Source: Angustibacter sp. Root456 (lineage in GTDB: Bacteria > Actinomycetota > Actinomycetes > Actinomycetales > Angustibacteraceae). Taken from it: a DNA stretch of 64,000 bases. Shown here in pieces: positions 53,028 through 60,958 of this stretch. The stretch lies in assembly GCF_001426435.1 (NCBI RefSeq), contig NZ_LMER01000001.1:320752-384751 (forward strand), given 5' to 3'. Under the pieces are notes generated by a model, which made no database searches, was not told the DNA's origin, and saw only the letters and a list, made by a program, of their open reading frames with translations. A program made the position numbers and the translations under genes. Within the stretch, counting starts at the first letter, position 1. Every line of letters begins with the position of its first letter.

Positions 53028-53033
53028 TACTGT
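53028..53033 (+). promoter_or_regulatory. -10 element TACTGT of leaderless NYN gene
   Basis: TACTGT is followed by six bases and the ATG at 53040, with no Shine-Dalgarno. It lies just past the SDR stop, so the NYN gene has its own promoter independent of the polyol operon. Confidence 0.55.
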
Positions 53034-53039
53034 CACCCC

Positions 53040-54041
53040 ATGAGCGATCGGGTGGCCGTGTACATCGACTTCGACAACGTCGTGATCTCGCGCTACGACA
53101 GCGCCCACGGTGCGGGAGCCTGGCGCAAGGACCAGGCGCGCGATCACCGTCGCGCCGCCGACTCGACCGACCCGATCGACGTGAAGCTGGCCGAGGGCGA
53201 GATCGACATCGGCGCGATCATCGACTACGCCGCCTCCTTCGGCACGGTGGCCCTGAGCCGCGCGTACGCCGACTGGTCGGTGCCGGCCAACGCCGCGTAC
53301 AAGGCGCCGCTCGTCAGCTGGTCGATCGACCTCGTCCAGCTCTTCACGATGTCAGGAGTCAAGAACGGCGCCGACATCCGGCTGGCGGTCGACGCCGTCG
53401 AGGATCTCGTGCGCCACCCCGACATCTCGCACGTGGTCTTCGTGGCTGGCGACTCCGACTACGTCCCCCTGGCCCAGCGCTGCAAGCGGCTCGGGCGGTA
53501 CGTCGTCGGCATCGGCGTCGCGGGATCGACCGGTCGGGCCCTCGTCTCCGCGTGCGACGAGTTCATCGACTACGCCGACCTGCCGGGCGTCGCGCCCCTG
53601 AAGCCGCCCGCCGCCAAGCAGCCGGCCGCCGGGAAGACCTCATCAGCGCAGACCCCCGACCGGGCTGCGGCCGCCCAGGAGGCTCCGGCGAAGAAGACGG
53701 CGAAGAAGACGGCGAAGAAGACCGCCAAGAAGGCCGCCGCCCAGAAGGTGGCTGCCCCGGCCGAGTCACCGGCCGAGTCACCAGCCGAGTCACCAGCTGA
53801 GTCACCGGCCGAGGCGGAGGCGACGTCACTGCTGGTGCGCGCCGTGCGCGTGGGCCTGCAGAAGAGCGACGACGAGTGGGTCTACGCGGGCGGGGTGAAG
53901 AGCCAGATGCAGCGGATGAACCCCGCGTTCAAGGAGAAGACGCTCGGCTTCTCGACCTTCCGGGCGTTCGTGGAGTCGCGGTCCGGTGTCGTGGAGTCGC
54001 AGGTGGACGCCAACGGCCAGCTCGTCGTCCGCCTCCCCTAG
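53040..54041 (+). CDS. NYN-domain ribonuclease-like protein with repeat linker and LOTUS-like C-terminus
   Basis: A 333-residue protein. Residues 1-185 form a NYN (PIN-like) domain, with VAVYIDFDNVVISRYDS containing the first metal-binding Asp, then KNGADIRLAVDAVEDLV and VVFVAGDSDYVPLAQRCKRL, so the acidic cluster of an RNase is intact. Residues 200-262 are a disordered linker: AKK-type lysine-rich repeats (AKKTAKKTAKKTAKKAA), then PAES repeats. Residues 265-333 resemble an OST-HTH/LOTUS domain (LLVRAVRVGLQKSDDEWVYA, FKEKTLGFSTFRAFVES), which binds RNA in other proteins. The likely role is RNA processing or decay. It is expressed as a leaderless message. Confidence 0.87.
   Translation: MSDRVAVYIDFDNVVISRYDSAHGAGAWRKDQARDHRRAADSTDPIDVKLAEGEIDIGAIIDYAASFGTVALSRAYADWSVPANAAYKAPLVSWSIDLVQLFTMSGVKNGADIRLAVDAVEDLVRHPDISHVVFVAGDSDYVPLAQRCKRLGRYVVGIGVAGSTGRALVSACDEFIDYADLPGVAPLKPPAAKQPAAGKTSSAQTPDRAAAAQEAPAKKTAKKTAKKTAKKAAAQKVAAPAESPAESPAESPAESPAEAEATSLLVRAVRVGLQKSDDEWVYAGGVKSQMQRMNPAFKEKTLGFSTFRAFVESRSGVVESQVDANGQLVVRLP
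53690..53807 (+). repeat. 12-bp tandem repeats in the NYN-protein linker
   Basis: Two adjacent in-frame arrays. GAAGAAGACGGC-type units (four, 53690-53737) encode the lysine-rich Lys-Lys-Thr-Ala repeat. GCCGAGTCACCG-type units (four, 53760-53807) encode Ala-Glu-Ser-Pro. The copy number is likely to vary between strains by slippage without breaking the frame. Confidence 0.8.
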
Positions 54042-54060
54042 CGTCGTCCGGCGCCCTCTG

Positions 54061-54148
54061 CGGTGATCACGTGAAGTAGGTCCCCCAGCACTTCACAGGG
54101 CGTGAACGCCGCGTGAAGTGCTGGGGAGCCTTGTTCACGTGATCACCG
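54061..54148. repeat. 88-bp nested inverted repeat between convergent genes
   Basis: Outer arms CGGTGATCACGTGAA (54061-54075) and its exact complement (54134-54148) enclose seven-base internal loops on each side. Inner arms CCCCAGCACTTCA (54083-54095) and TGAAGTGCTGGGG (54114-54126) are also exact, around an 18-base apical loop. It lies between the stops of the NYN gene and the aldehyde dehydrogenase gene, so it may serve as a bidirectional terminator. Its size and nested symmetry also fit a small mobile or REP-like element. Confidence 0.75.
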
Positions 54149-54170
54149 AGCAAGGGGCCGGGCGAGCGGG

Positions 54171-55511
54171 TCAGCGGACGACGCGCACCAGCTTGCGGTT
54201 GACGAACTCCTCGATGCCGAAGCGCCCGAGCTCGCGGCCGAAGCCGGAGCGCTTCACGCCACCGAACGGCAGCTCAACGCCCTCGGCGCCGACGCCGTTC
54301 ACGAACACCATGCCCGCCTCGATGCGGTCAGCCACCCGCTGCGCCTGCTCGGCGTCGGTGGTGAACACGTAGGAGCCGAGACCGTACGGCGTGTCGTTGG
54401 CGATGCGCACGGCGTCGTCCTCGTCCATCGCCTTGAACACCATCGCAACAGGCCCGAAGAGCTCCTCGTGGTAGGTGTCGGCGTCAGGTCGGACGCCCGT
54501 GAGGACGCCGGGCGGGAACGTCGTGCCCTGCCGCTCCCCCGCCGAGGCCAGCGACGCGCCGTCCGAGACCGCCTGCGACACCTGGCTCTCCAGGCGCTCC
54601 GCGGCCGCCTGCGACGACAGCGGCGCCACCGCGCTCTGCAGGATCTTGTCGGTGAAGCGCGCCACGAAGTCGTCGTAGATGCCCTCGTGGACGATGAAGC
54701 GCTTGCCGGCGTTGCAGGCCTGGCCGGTGTTGTCGAGGCGCGCAGCGACGGCGGCGTCGACCGTGGCGTCGAGGTCGTCGGTGCTCAGCACGATGAACGG
54801 GTCCGACCCGCCGAGCTCGAGGACGACCTTCTTCAGGTTGCGCCCGGCGATCTCGGCCACGGCCGCCCCGGCGCGCTCGGAACCGGTGAGCGACACGCCC
54901 TGCACGCGCGGGTCGGCGATCACGTCGGCGACCTGCTCGTTGGTGGCGTAGACGTTGACGTAGGCGCCCGGCGGGAAGCCGGCGTCGAGGAAGATCTGCT
55001 GCAGCGCCTCGGCGGTCTGCGGGCACTGCGGCGCGTGCTTGAGCACGATCGTGTTGCCTGCCGCGAGGTTCGGGGCCGCGAAGCGCGCGACCTGGTAGTC
55101 GGGGAAGTTCCACGGCATGATCCCGAGCAGCACGCCGACCGGCCGGCGCTGGATCACCGCCGACCCCTCGCCGTCCAGCAGGTCGATCGGCTCGTCGGCG
55201 AGGAAGCGCTCGGCGTGGTCGGCGTAGTAGCCGTAGATGGCGGCACTGAAGTCGACCTCACCGAGCGCGTCGTCGAGCGGCTTGCCCATCTCGCGCACGA
55301 TGATCTCGGCGAGCTGCTGGCGACGCTCGGTGTGCAGCTCGCCGACGCGACCGACGAGGCGGGCCCGCTCGGCGACCGACGCCTCACGTGCCCACTCCTG
55401 GTACGTCGTGTGCGCGTTCGCGACGGCCTCCATCACCTCGGCGTCGGTGGCGGTCGGGTACTCCTTGACCTTCTCGCCGGTGGCGGGGTCGACAACGGCG
55501 TACTGGGTCAT
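54171..55511 (-). CDS. NAD(P)-dependent aldehyde dehydrogenase (succinate-semialdehyde type)
   Basis: A 446-residue ALDH close to the SSADH/gabD-like group. Features are GIMPWNFPDYQVARFAAPNL, the coenzyme region LKHAPQCPQTAEALQ, catalytic Glu in VVLELGGSDPFIV and catalytic Cys in NTGQACNAGKRF, and C-terminal ELPFGGVKRSGFGRELG. It oxidises semialdehydes from polyamine or GABA breakdown. The ATG at 55511 has GGAG eight bases upstream. It is the last gene of the permease / agmatinase / SnoaL-like / ALDH operon, so the substrate is probably an amino- or guanidino-aldehyde or succinic semialdehyde. Confidence 0.92.
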   Translation of the reverse strand: MTQYAVVDPATGEKVKEYPTATDAEVMEAVANAHTTYQEWAREASVAERARLVGRVGELHTERRQQLAEIIVREMGKPLDDALGEVDFSAAIYGYYADHAERFLADEPIDLLDGEGSAVIQRRPVGVLLGIMPWNFPDYQVARFAAPNLAAGNTIVLKHAPQCPQTAEALQQIFLDAGFPPGAYVNVYATNEQVADVIADPRVQGVSLTGSERAGAAVAEIAGRNLKKVVLELGGSDPFIVLSTDDLDATVDAAVAARLDNTGQACNAGKRFIVHEGIYDDFVARFTDKILQSAVAPLSSQAAAERLESQVSQAVSDGASLASAGERQGTTFPPGVLTGVRPDADTYHEELFGPVAMVFKAMDEDDAVRIANDTPYGLGSYVFTTDAEQAQRVADRIEAGMVFVNGVGAEGVELPFGGVKRSGFGRELGRFGIEEFVNRKLVRVVR

Positions 55512-55527
55512 CTGCAGCTCCTGCGGC

Positions 55528-55923
55528 TCAGGCGGTGGGTGTCGGTGAGAGGTGCTCGTGGACGGCGAGCCAACGGCCGTCGTCCTCGCGGCGGAAGACG
55601 ATGGTCTCGCGCTCGTCGAGCGACTCCTCATCCTGCCCTGTGCGCACCCTCGTGTGCACCCGATGGGTGAACACGGCAACGTTCTCCGTCAGCTGCTGCA
55701 CGTGTTGGTCCGACGACGAGCACGACAGCACGCGGAATCCGTCTGTCTCCCAGCCGCTCCACAGCTGCCGATAGGCATCGCGCGACCTCAGCGCCGCGTC
55801 ATGGGTGTAGAAGAGGAACGTCGCCTCTGGGGCGAAGCTCGCGAAGTACGCATCGGTGTCATGCCGGCCGAACGCCTGCACCAACGCCGCCGCTGTGGCC
55901 AGCACGTCGTCGTCCACGGTCAC
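55528..55923 (-). CDS. SnoaL/NTF2-like protein
   Basis: A 131-residue alpha+beta barrel protein: [56 protein letters not shown] and [23 protein letters not shown]2-like proteins of this kind bind small ligands or act as isomerases; the specific role is unknown. The GTG start overlaps the agmatinase stop (GTGA), so it belongs to the guanidino-compound operon and may help hydrolysis or bind the ligand. Confidence 0.83.
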   Translation of the reverse strand: MTVDDDVLATAAALVQAFGRHDTDAYFASFAPEATFLFYTHDAALRSRDAYRQLWSGWETDGFRVLSCSSSDQHVQQLTENVAVFTHRVHTRVRTGQDEESLDERETIVFRREDDGRWLAVHEHLSPTPTA

Positions 55924-56945
55924 GCCTGCACCTCCTGGTCGCGGGTCTCGCGCGGGCTGAGGGCCGAGAGCATCTCGTAGGCCACGTGAGAGGCCGCGAT
56001 GCCGGTGATCTCCGCGTGGTCGTAGACCGGCGCGACCTCGACGAGGTCGCAGCCGACGAGGTTGAGGTGGGCGAACCCGCGCAGCACCGCGAGCAGCTCT
56101 CGGCTCGTCATGCCGCCAGCCTCCGGCGTCCCAGTGCCGGGCGCGAACGCCGGGTCGAGGACGTCGATGTCGACCGACAGGTACACCGGCCGCTCGCCGA
56201 CGCGGGCCGTGATCCGTTCGATCACGCCCCGGGCGCCGAGGTCGTCGATCTCGACGCTGGGGACGATGGCGAAGCCCAGGTCGCGGTCGTCGACGAGGTC
56301 CTGCCGCGCGTACAGCGGGCCCCGCGTGCCGACGTGCAGGCAGGCGCTGCGATCGACCAGCCCCTCCTCCGACGCACGGCGGAACGGCGTCCCGTGCGTG
56401 TACTCGGCGCCGAAGTAGGTGTCCCACGTGTCGAGGTGCGCATCGAAGTGGACCACCGCCACCGGCCCGTGCTTGGCCGCGACGGCGCGCAGCAGCGGCA
56501 GCGCGATCGTGTGGTCGCCGCCGATGGTGACGAGCCGGTCGGCGCGTTCCAGCAGGGCGCGCGCACCGGCCTCGATCTGCTGGATCGCGTCCTCGAGGTG
56601 GAACGGGTTGACGGCGATGTCACCGGCGTCCACGACCTGCTGGCTGGCGAAGGGCTCGACGTCCGCGGCCGGGTTGTACGGCCGCAGCAGCCGGGACGAC
56701 TCGCGGACGTGTGCCGGCCCGAACCGCGCCCCTGGGCGGTACGAGACGCCCGAGTCGAACGGCACGCCCACCACCGCGACGTCGACGTCCGACACCTCGT
56801 CGATGCGCGGCAGCCGGGCAAACGTCGCCGGCCCGGCGAAGCGCGGGACGACGGTGGCGTCGACCTGCCCGATCCGTCCCCCGGTCGTGATGCGCGGCAG
56901 CCCGGAGCTGTTGTCCTGCACCTGCCTACCCCCCTCGGTCGTCAT
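55920..56945 (-). CDS. Agmatinase-family ureohydrolase
   Basis: A 341-residue binuclear manganese ureohydrolase. Metal ligands are seen in [26 protein letters not shown] and [20 protein letters not shown]. Members hydrolyse agmatine, 4-guanidinobutyrate, guanidinopropionate or guanidine to urea plus an amine; substrate loops cannot be assigned from sequence alone. The first about 45 residues form an extension beyond the minimal fold. The gene is coupled to the permease upstream (ATGA) and the SnoaL-like gene downstream (GTGA). Confidence 0.92.
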   Translation of the reverse strand: MTTEGGRQVQDNSSGLPRITTGGRIGQVDATVVPRFAGPATFARLPRIDEVSDVDVAVVGVPFDSGVSYRPGARFGPAHVRESSRLLRPYNPAADVEPFASQQVVDAGDIAVNPFHLEDAIQQIEAGARALLERADRLVTIGGDHTIALPLLRAVAAKHGPVAVVHFDAHLDTWDTYFGAEYTHGTPFRRASEEGLVDRSACLHVGTRGPLYARQDLVDDRDLGFAIVPSVEIDDLGARGVIERITARVGERPVYLSVDIDVLDPAFAPGTGTPEAGGMTSRELLAVLRGFAHLNLVGCDLVEVAPVYDHAEITGIAASHVAYEMLSALSPRETRDQEVQA

Positions 56946-58513
56946 GCCTCTCCCACGGTCGCACGCTTGCGGGCGCGGTGCTCAGAGGCCCGGTGGTCAT
57001 CGGTGATCTCCGGCATCGTCACGTCGCGCGTCGGCACCCAGCGTGAGCCATCAGGCCCGAACGCGTACCGCGGCTCGGGGAAGACGTACAGCAGCACGAC
57101 GTAGGAGATCGCGGCGAACCCGATGGCGACGACGAGGCTGAGGTCGACGCCGCCCGCGACGTTGCGGAACGGTCCCTCGATGAGCGGCGGGTAGTTGGCG
57201 AAGAGCAGGCCGAGGATCGCCGAGGGGATCCACGCCGCCATGCCGCGCCAGTTGACGCCGGCGTTGAACCAGTAGGCCCCACCGAGCCGGCCCTGGTTGA
57301 ACACCTGAAGGTCACTCTCGCGGTAGTAGCCGCGGCGCACGACGTACCCGATCGTCATGATGACCATCCACGGCGTCGTGCAGATGACGATCGCGCCGAT
57401 GAACGCGTTGACGCTGCCGACCAGGTCGAACGCCAGGCGCCCGACGAGGATGAAGACGAACGCCAGCGAGCCGATGAACAGCGACGCCTGCACGCGCGAC
57501 AGCCGCGGGAACACCGACGAGAAGTCGAGCCCCGTGCCGTACAGCGACGTGATGCCGGTCGACAGACCGCCGAGGAACGCGACGACGATCAGCAGCACCG
57601 CGTACCAGGCCGGCGAGAGGTTGATGAGCGCGACGACGTAGTCCGCGTCGCCGGCGACCAACGTCGCGGTCACGACGCCGAACAGGAACGGCACGAGGGT
57701 CATGAGCTGCGCACCGAACGTGGCGCCGAGGAGCCGCGTGGCCGACGTCGCCTTGGGGATGTAGCGCGACCAGTCGCCGAGGAACGCGCCGAACGAGATC
57801 GGGTTGCCCATGACGATCAGGGCGGAGAGCACGAACGTGGGCCAGAACGAGCCGAGGGCGTATGCGCTCGAGCCGGGGTCGTAGCCGAGGTCGACCTTGC
57901 TCGTGTAGGCGAACGCGCCCAGCAGGATCAGCACCGTGTTGCCGACGACGACGATCTTGTTCACCAGCAGCATGAAGGCGTAACCGTAGATCACGACGAC
58001 GATCACGATGGCGCCGAGGATCGCGTAGACGATGCCGCGCAACAGTTCGGAGTCGTTGATGCTCGTCAGGCGCACGAGGGCACCGACCACCGCGTCACCG
58101 CTGACCCACACCGAGATCGAGTAGAACGCGATCGCGGTGAGCAGCGACAGGAACGAGCCCACGACGCGACCGCGGACGCCGAAGTGCGCGCCCGAGCTCA
58201 CGGCGTTGTTCGTACCGGTCAGCGGGCCGAACAGGCCCATCGGCATGAGGAACAGCGACCCGACGACGACCCCGACCACGGTGGCCGCGACCGCCTGCCA
58301 CAGCGACAGGCCGAGCAGCACCGGGAACGTGCCGAGGATGATCGTGGCGAAGGTGTTGGCGCCGCCGAACTGGATGCGGAACAGGTCCAGGGGGCGCGAA
58401 TGCCGGTGCTCGGGCGGGATGGTGTCGATGCCGTGCTGCTCGACCTCGGTGGCACGCGGGCGGCGGACCTCCGACGTCGCGCCGGGCGCTGCGTCGTGCT
58501 GGAGCTCGCTCAT
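56942..58513 (-). CDS. NCS1-family purine/cytosine-type permease
   Basis: A 523-residue secondary transporter with about 12 helices. The family start is [20 protein letters not shown], with [20 protein letters not shown] in the substrate region, [20 protein letters not shown] and [22 protein letters not shown]1 carriers move nucleobases, allantoin, hydantoins or related nitrogen compounds with protons or sodium. Beside an agmatinase-family enzyme it probably imports the guanidino substrate. The ATG at 58513 has GAGGGAG six bases upstream. It is the first gene of the minus-strand catabolic operon, divergent from the cyclase gene. Confidence 0.92.
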   Translation of the reverse strand: MSELQHDAAPGATSEVRRPRATEVEQHGIDTIPPEHRHSRPLDLFRIQFGGANTFATIILGTFPVLLGLSLWQAVAATVVGVVVGSLFLMPMGLFGPLTGTNNAVSSGAHFGVRGRVVGSFLSLLTAIAFYSISVWVSGDAVVGALVRLTSINDSELLRGIVYAILGAIVIVVVIYGYAFMLLVNKIVVVGNTVLILLGAFAYTSKVDLGYDPGSSAYALGSFWPTFVLSALIVMGNPISFGAFLGDWSRYIPKATSATRLLGATFGAQLMTLVPFLFGVVTATLVAGDADYVVALINLSPAWYAVLLIVVAFLGGLSTGITSLYGTGLDFSSVFPRLSRVQASLFIGSLAFVFILVGRLAFDLVGSVNAFIGAIVICTTPWMVIMTIGYVVRRGYYRESDLQVFNQGRLGGAYWFNAGVNWRGMAAWIPSAILGLLFANYPPLIEGPFRNVAGGVDLSLVVAIGFAAISYVVLLYVFPEPRYAFGPDGSRWVPTRDVTMPEITDDHRASEHRARKRATVGEA

Positions 58514-58576
58514 GGGTCTCCCTCGGTGGGCGCTTCGTTGCGCTGCGAACGACTTCGACGGAGGCTAGTCGCGGAG

Positions 58577-58591
58577 TTGCATGAGATGCAA
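58577..58591. promoter_or_regulatory. Palindromic operator TTGCAT-gag-ATGCAA
   Basis: A perfect 15-bp palindrome 64 bp before the permease ATG and 13 bp before the cyclase ATG. The divergent position and the XRE-cupin regulator encoded downstream make it the likely site of that regulator. TAGTTG at 58592-58597, six bases before the cyclase ATG, may be a weak leaderless -10 element. Confidence 0.6.
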
Positions 58592-58603
58592 TAGTTGTTT
58601 CCT

Positions 58604-59287
58604 ATGAGGATCCTTCGCATCGTGGACCTTTCGGTCACCGTCGGCCCCGGCACCGTCGTCTACCCCGGTGATCCCGAGCCCCGACTGACGACGCACTCGA
58701 CCATCGAGCGCGACGGCTTCAACCTGCTGTCGGTGTCGATGGGCTCGCAGACGGGCACGCACGTCGACGCGCCGTTCCACTTCGACGCTGCGACGCCGCG
58801 CATCGACGCGTTGCCGCTCGAGCGCTTCTTCGGGCCCGCGGTCGTCGTCGATGCCACCGCCGCCGGCGAGCGCGGCCGGATCACTTGGGACGACCACCTG
58901 GCACCGGTGGCCTCGCGGCTCGGCCCCGGCGTGATCGTGCTGCTGCGCACCGACTGGTCGACGCGCTACGGGACGCCCTCGTACTTCGCCAACCCGTTCC
59001 TGGACGCCGGCGCGTGCCGCCGCATCCTCGACACCGGTGTGCGCACCATCTGCATCGACGCCATCAACCTCGACGAGACGCCGGACGACGACCACCCCGG
59101 CGAGGGCTTCCCCGTGCACCACCTCATCGCCGAGGCCGGCGGCGTCATCGGCGAGAACTTCACCAACGTCGCCGCGATCGACTGGCCGGACCCGGTCGTC
59201 TCGTGCTTCCCCATCGCCTTGGAGGCGGCGGACGGCGCACCGGTGCGGGCCGTGGCCTTGCAGCTGGAGCCGTTGGCCGGCAACTAG
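58604..59287 (+). CDS. Cyclase-family protein (kynurenine formamidase-like)
   Basis: A 227-residue metal-dependent hydrolase of the cyclase family: RIVDLSVTVGPGTVVYPGDP, then the metal motif GTHVDAPFHF (H-x3-D-x3-P-x-H type), HHLIAEAGGVIGENF and C-terminal FPIALEAADGAPVRAVAL. Relatives hydrolyse N-formylkynurenine, isatin or other amides and lactams. In this cluster it may act on a cyclic or formylated nitrogen compound. The ATG at 58604 lacks a Shine-Dalgarno. Confidence 0.9.
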   Translation: MRILRIVDLSVTVGPGTVVYPGDPEPRLTTHSTIERDGFNLLSVSMGSQTGTHVDAPFHFDAATPRIDALPLERFFGPAVVVDATAAGERGRITWDDHLAPVASRLGPGVIVLLRTDWSTRYGTPSYFANPFLDAGACRRILDTGVRTICIDAINLDETPDDDHPGEGFPVHHLIAEAGGVIGENFTNVAAIDWPDPVVSCFPIALEAADGAPVRAVALQLEPLAGN

Positions 59288-59329
59288 TCTGGCGTCGACC
59301 CGGTTGGCCCCCATGACCTGAGGAGCGCG

Positions 59330-59917
59330 ATGCGGCCGCTGCCCGTCTCCCCCACCGCCGACGGCGCGCGGCTCGGTGCGCGGCTGCGAGCCGCACGCAA
59401 GGCTCACGGCTACACGCTCGAGCAGCTGGCGACGGCGGCCGGCCTCACCAAGGGATTCCTCAGCCGCGTGGAGCGGGACGAGACGTCGCTCAGCGTCGCG
59501 TCGCTGATCACCATCTGCGAGGTGATCAGCATCAACCCGGGCTCGCTGTTCAGCGCCCCGGACGTCGAGCTGGTGCGTCGCGACTCGGCGCCGGCGATCA
59601 ACCTCGGTGGCACCGGCGTGGCCGAGAAGCTCATGACGCCGCGCGGCCAGCCGCGCGTGCAGGTGGTGCACACGACCGCTGAGCCCGGCGCCACGGGCGG
59701 CCCCGACCTCTACACGATCAACTGCGAGATCGAGGTCGCCTACGTCATCAAGGGCACCGTCGATCTCGTCTTCGCCGACCGGCGCGAGCGCCTCACCGCC
59801 GGTGACGCCCTCACCTTGCGCGGCAACGAGCCGCACACCTGGGAGAACCCGAGCACCTCACGCGGCGCCGAGATCGTGTGGGTGCTGTCGCCCGCCCCGT
59901 GGAGCGGAAGCGCCTAG
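59330..59917 (+). CDS. XRE-family regulator with cupin domain
   Basis: A 195-residue regulator. The HTH is GARLRAARKAHGYTLEQLAT then AAGLTKGFLSRVERDETSLS (residues 16-55), and a C-terminal cupin barrel (about 108-190) shows YVIKGTVDLVFADRRERL and GDALTLRGNEPHTWENP. Such proteins regulate amino-acid, polyamine or nitrogen catabolism by binding a small ligand in the cupin. AGGAG precedes the ATG by six bases. It follows the cyclase by 42 bp and probably controls both divergent units from the palindrome at 58577-58591. Confidence 0.92.
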   Translation: MRPLPVSPTADGARLGARLRAARKAHGYTLEQLATAAGLTKGFLSRVERDETSLSVASLITICEVISINPGSLFSAPDVELVRRDSAPAINLGGTGVAEKLMTPRGQPRVQVVHTTAEPGATGGPDLYTINCEIEVAYVIKGTVDLVFADRRERLTAGDALTLRGNEPHTWENPSTSRGAEIVWVLSPAPWSGSA

Positions 59918-59947
59918 GCCCGGGCCGTCGTCCTCGCCGGTTTGCCG

Positions 59948-60862
59948 TCACCGCGCACGCCGCACCGCGTCGCGAGCGCGGCCCGCGAGGGCGCGGGCCA
60001 CCAGCGGCAGCTGCGTGCGCGGCCCCGTGCCGTTGCAGATCACGAAGGCGTCGAAGCGATGGATCCCGGGTCGAGCGGCGACGGACGCTGCCGCGTCCCG
60101 CACGCTGCGCAGCTGCGCGAGGGTCATCTGGAGCGGGGGCTCGTCGGCTTGGTGCCGACATCCCAGGTAGTAGTCGCGGCCCGGCTGGCGGGTCATCTCG
60201 ATGTGGCAGCCGAGCACGTGCCTGACCTCACGCGCTTGCGCGAAGTCGACGAGCCGGTCGAGGCTCTCGACGAAGGCGTGGACGTCCTCGACGTAGAGCC
60301 GCCCTGGGTAGACGGAGTCACCGGTGAACAGCAGCCCGGTGCGCTCGTCGTGCACGGCGAGGGACGCCGGGTGGTGGCCGGGGATCGCGAGCAGCTCGAC
60401 GCGGCGTCCACCGAGGTCGTACTCGACCACCTGGTCGGGCCAGGCAGTGAAACCGAAGAACGCTCGCACGTCCTGCACCGACCGGCCCACCGTCACCGTG
60501 TGCGGTCGGCCGGCGAAGGAGGGGTCGCCGGCGACGTGGTCGCCGTGACCGTGGGTGTGCGCCACGACGAGCTCGTATTGCGGGTGCGGGTGCTGGGCGA
60601 CCCACTCGGCTACCAGGTCGTCGACGGCGCGCCGCAGCGTGTCGTCGTCCACCGCACCGGTGTCGAGCAGCAGCGCGCGCTCAGCGCCGAACAGCAGGAA
60701 CACGAATGGTGCCTCGAACGTCACGTCCTTGCTCTGCCTGGCGATGATGGTGTCGTCGCGGTAGCGGTGCACCTGCAGCGGCGGGTCGGTCGGCCGCCGA
60801 CGCGACGTCGACCCGTGAATCCACCGAACGTCCAGGTCACCCGGCCGCGCTGCGTCGCCCAT
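59948..60862 (-). CDS. MBL-fold metallo-hydrolase
   Basis: A 304-residue metallo-beta-lactamase-fold protein. The zinc motif is VVAHTHGHGDHVAG (H-x-H-x-D-H), followed by ELLAIPGHHPASLAVHDERT, LLFTGDSVYPGRLYVED and VLGCHIEMTRQPG. Substrate class is unclear; glyoxalase-II-like or lactonase-like hydrolysis is possible. ATG 60862 is preferred over an upstream start at 60892 because the conserved part starts after it. Convergent with the XRE gene. Confidence 0.88.
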   Translation of the reverse strand: MGDAARPGDLDVRWIHGSTSRRRPTDPPLQVHRYRDDTIIARQSKDVTFEAPFVFLLFGAERALLLDTGAVDDDTLRRAVDDLVAEWVAQHPHPQYELVVAHTHGHGDHVAGDPSFAGRPHTVTVGRSVQDVRAFFGFTAWPDQVVEYDLGGRRVELLAIPGHHPASLAVHDERTGLLFTGDSVYPGRLYVEDVHAFVESLDRLVDFAQAREVRHVLGCHIEMTRQPGRDYYLGCRHQADEPPLQMTLAQLRSVRDAAASVAARPGIHRFDAFVICNGTGPRTQLPLVARALAGRARDAVRRAR

Positions 60863-60958
60863 GCCTGAGAGCGTCTCACTGCGTCGTCGCACCCGACCGC
60901 TGGGAACGGCGCCTGAACGCCGCCTGGCACCCTAGGCTCGAGGTGAGGAGGGATGCCT

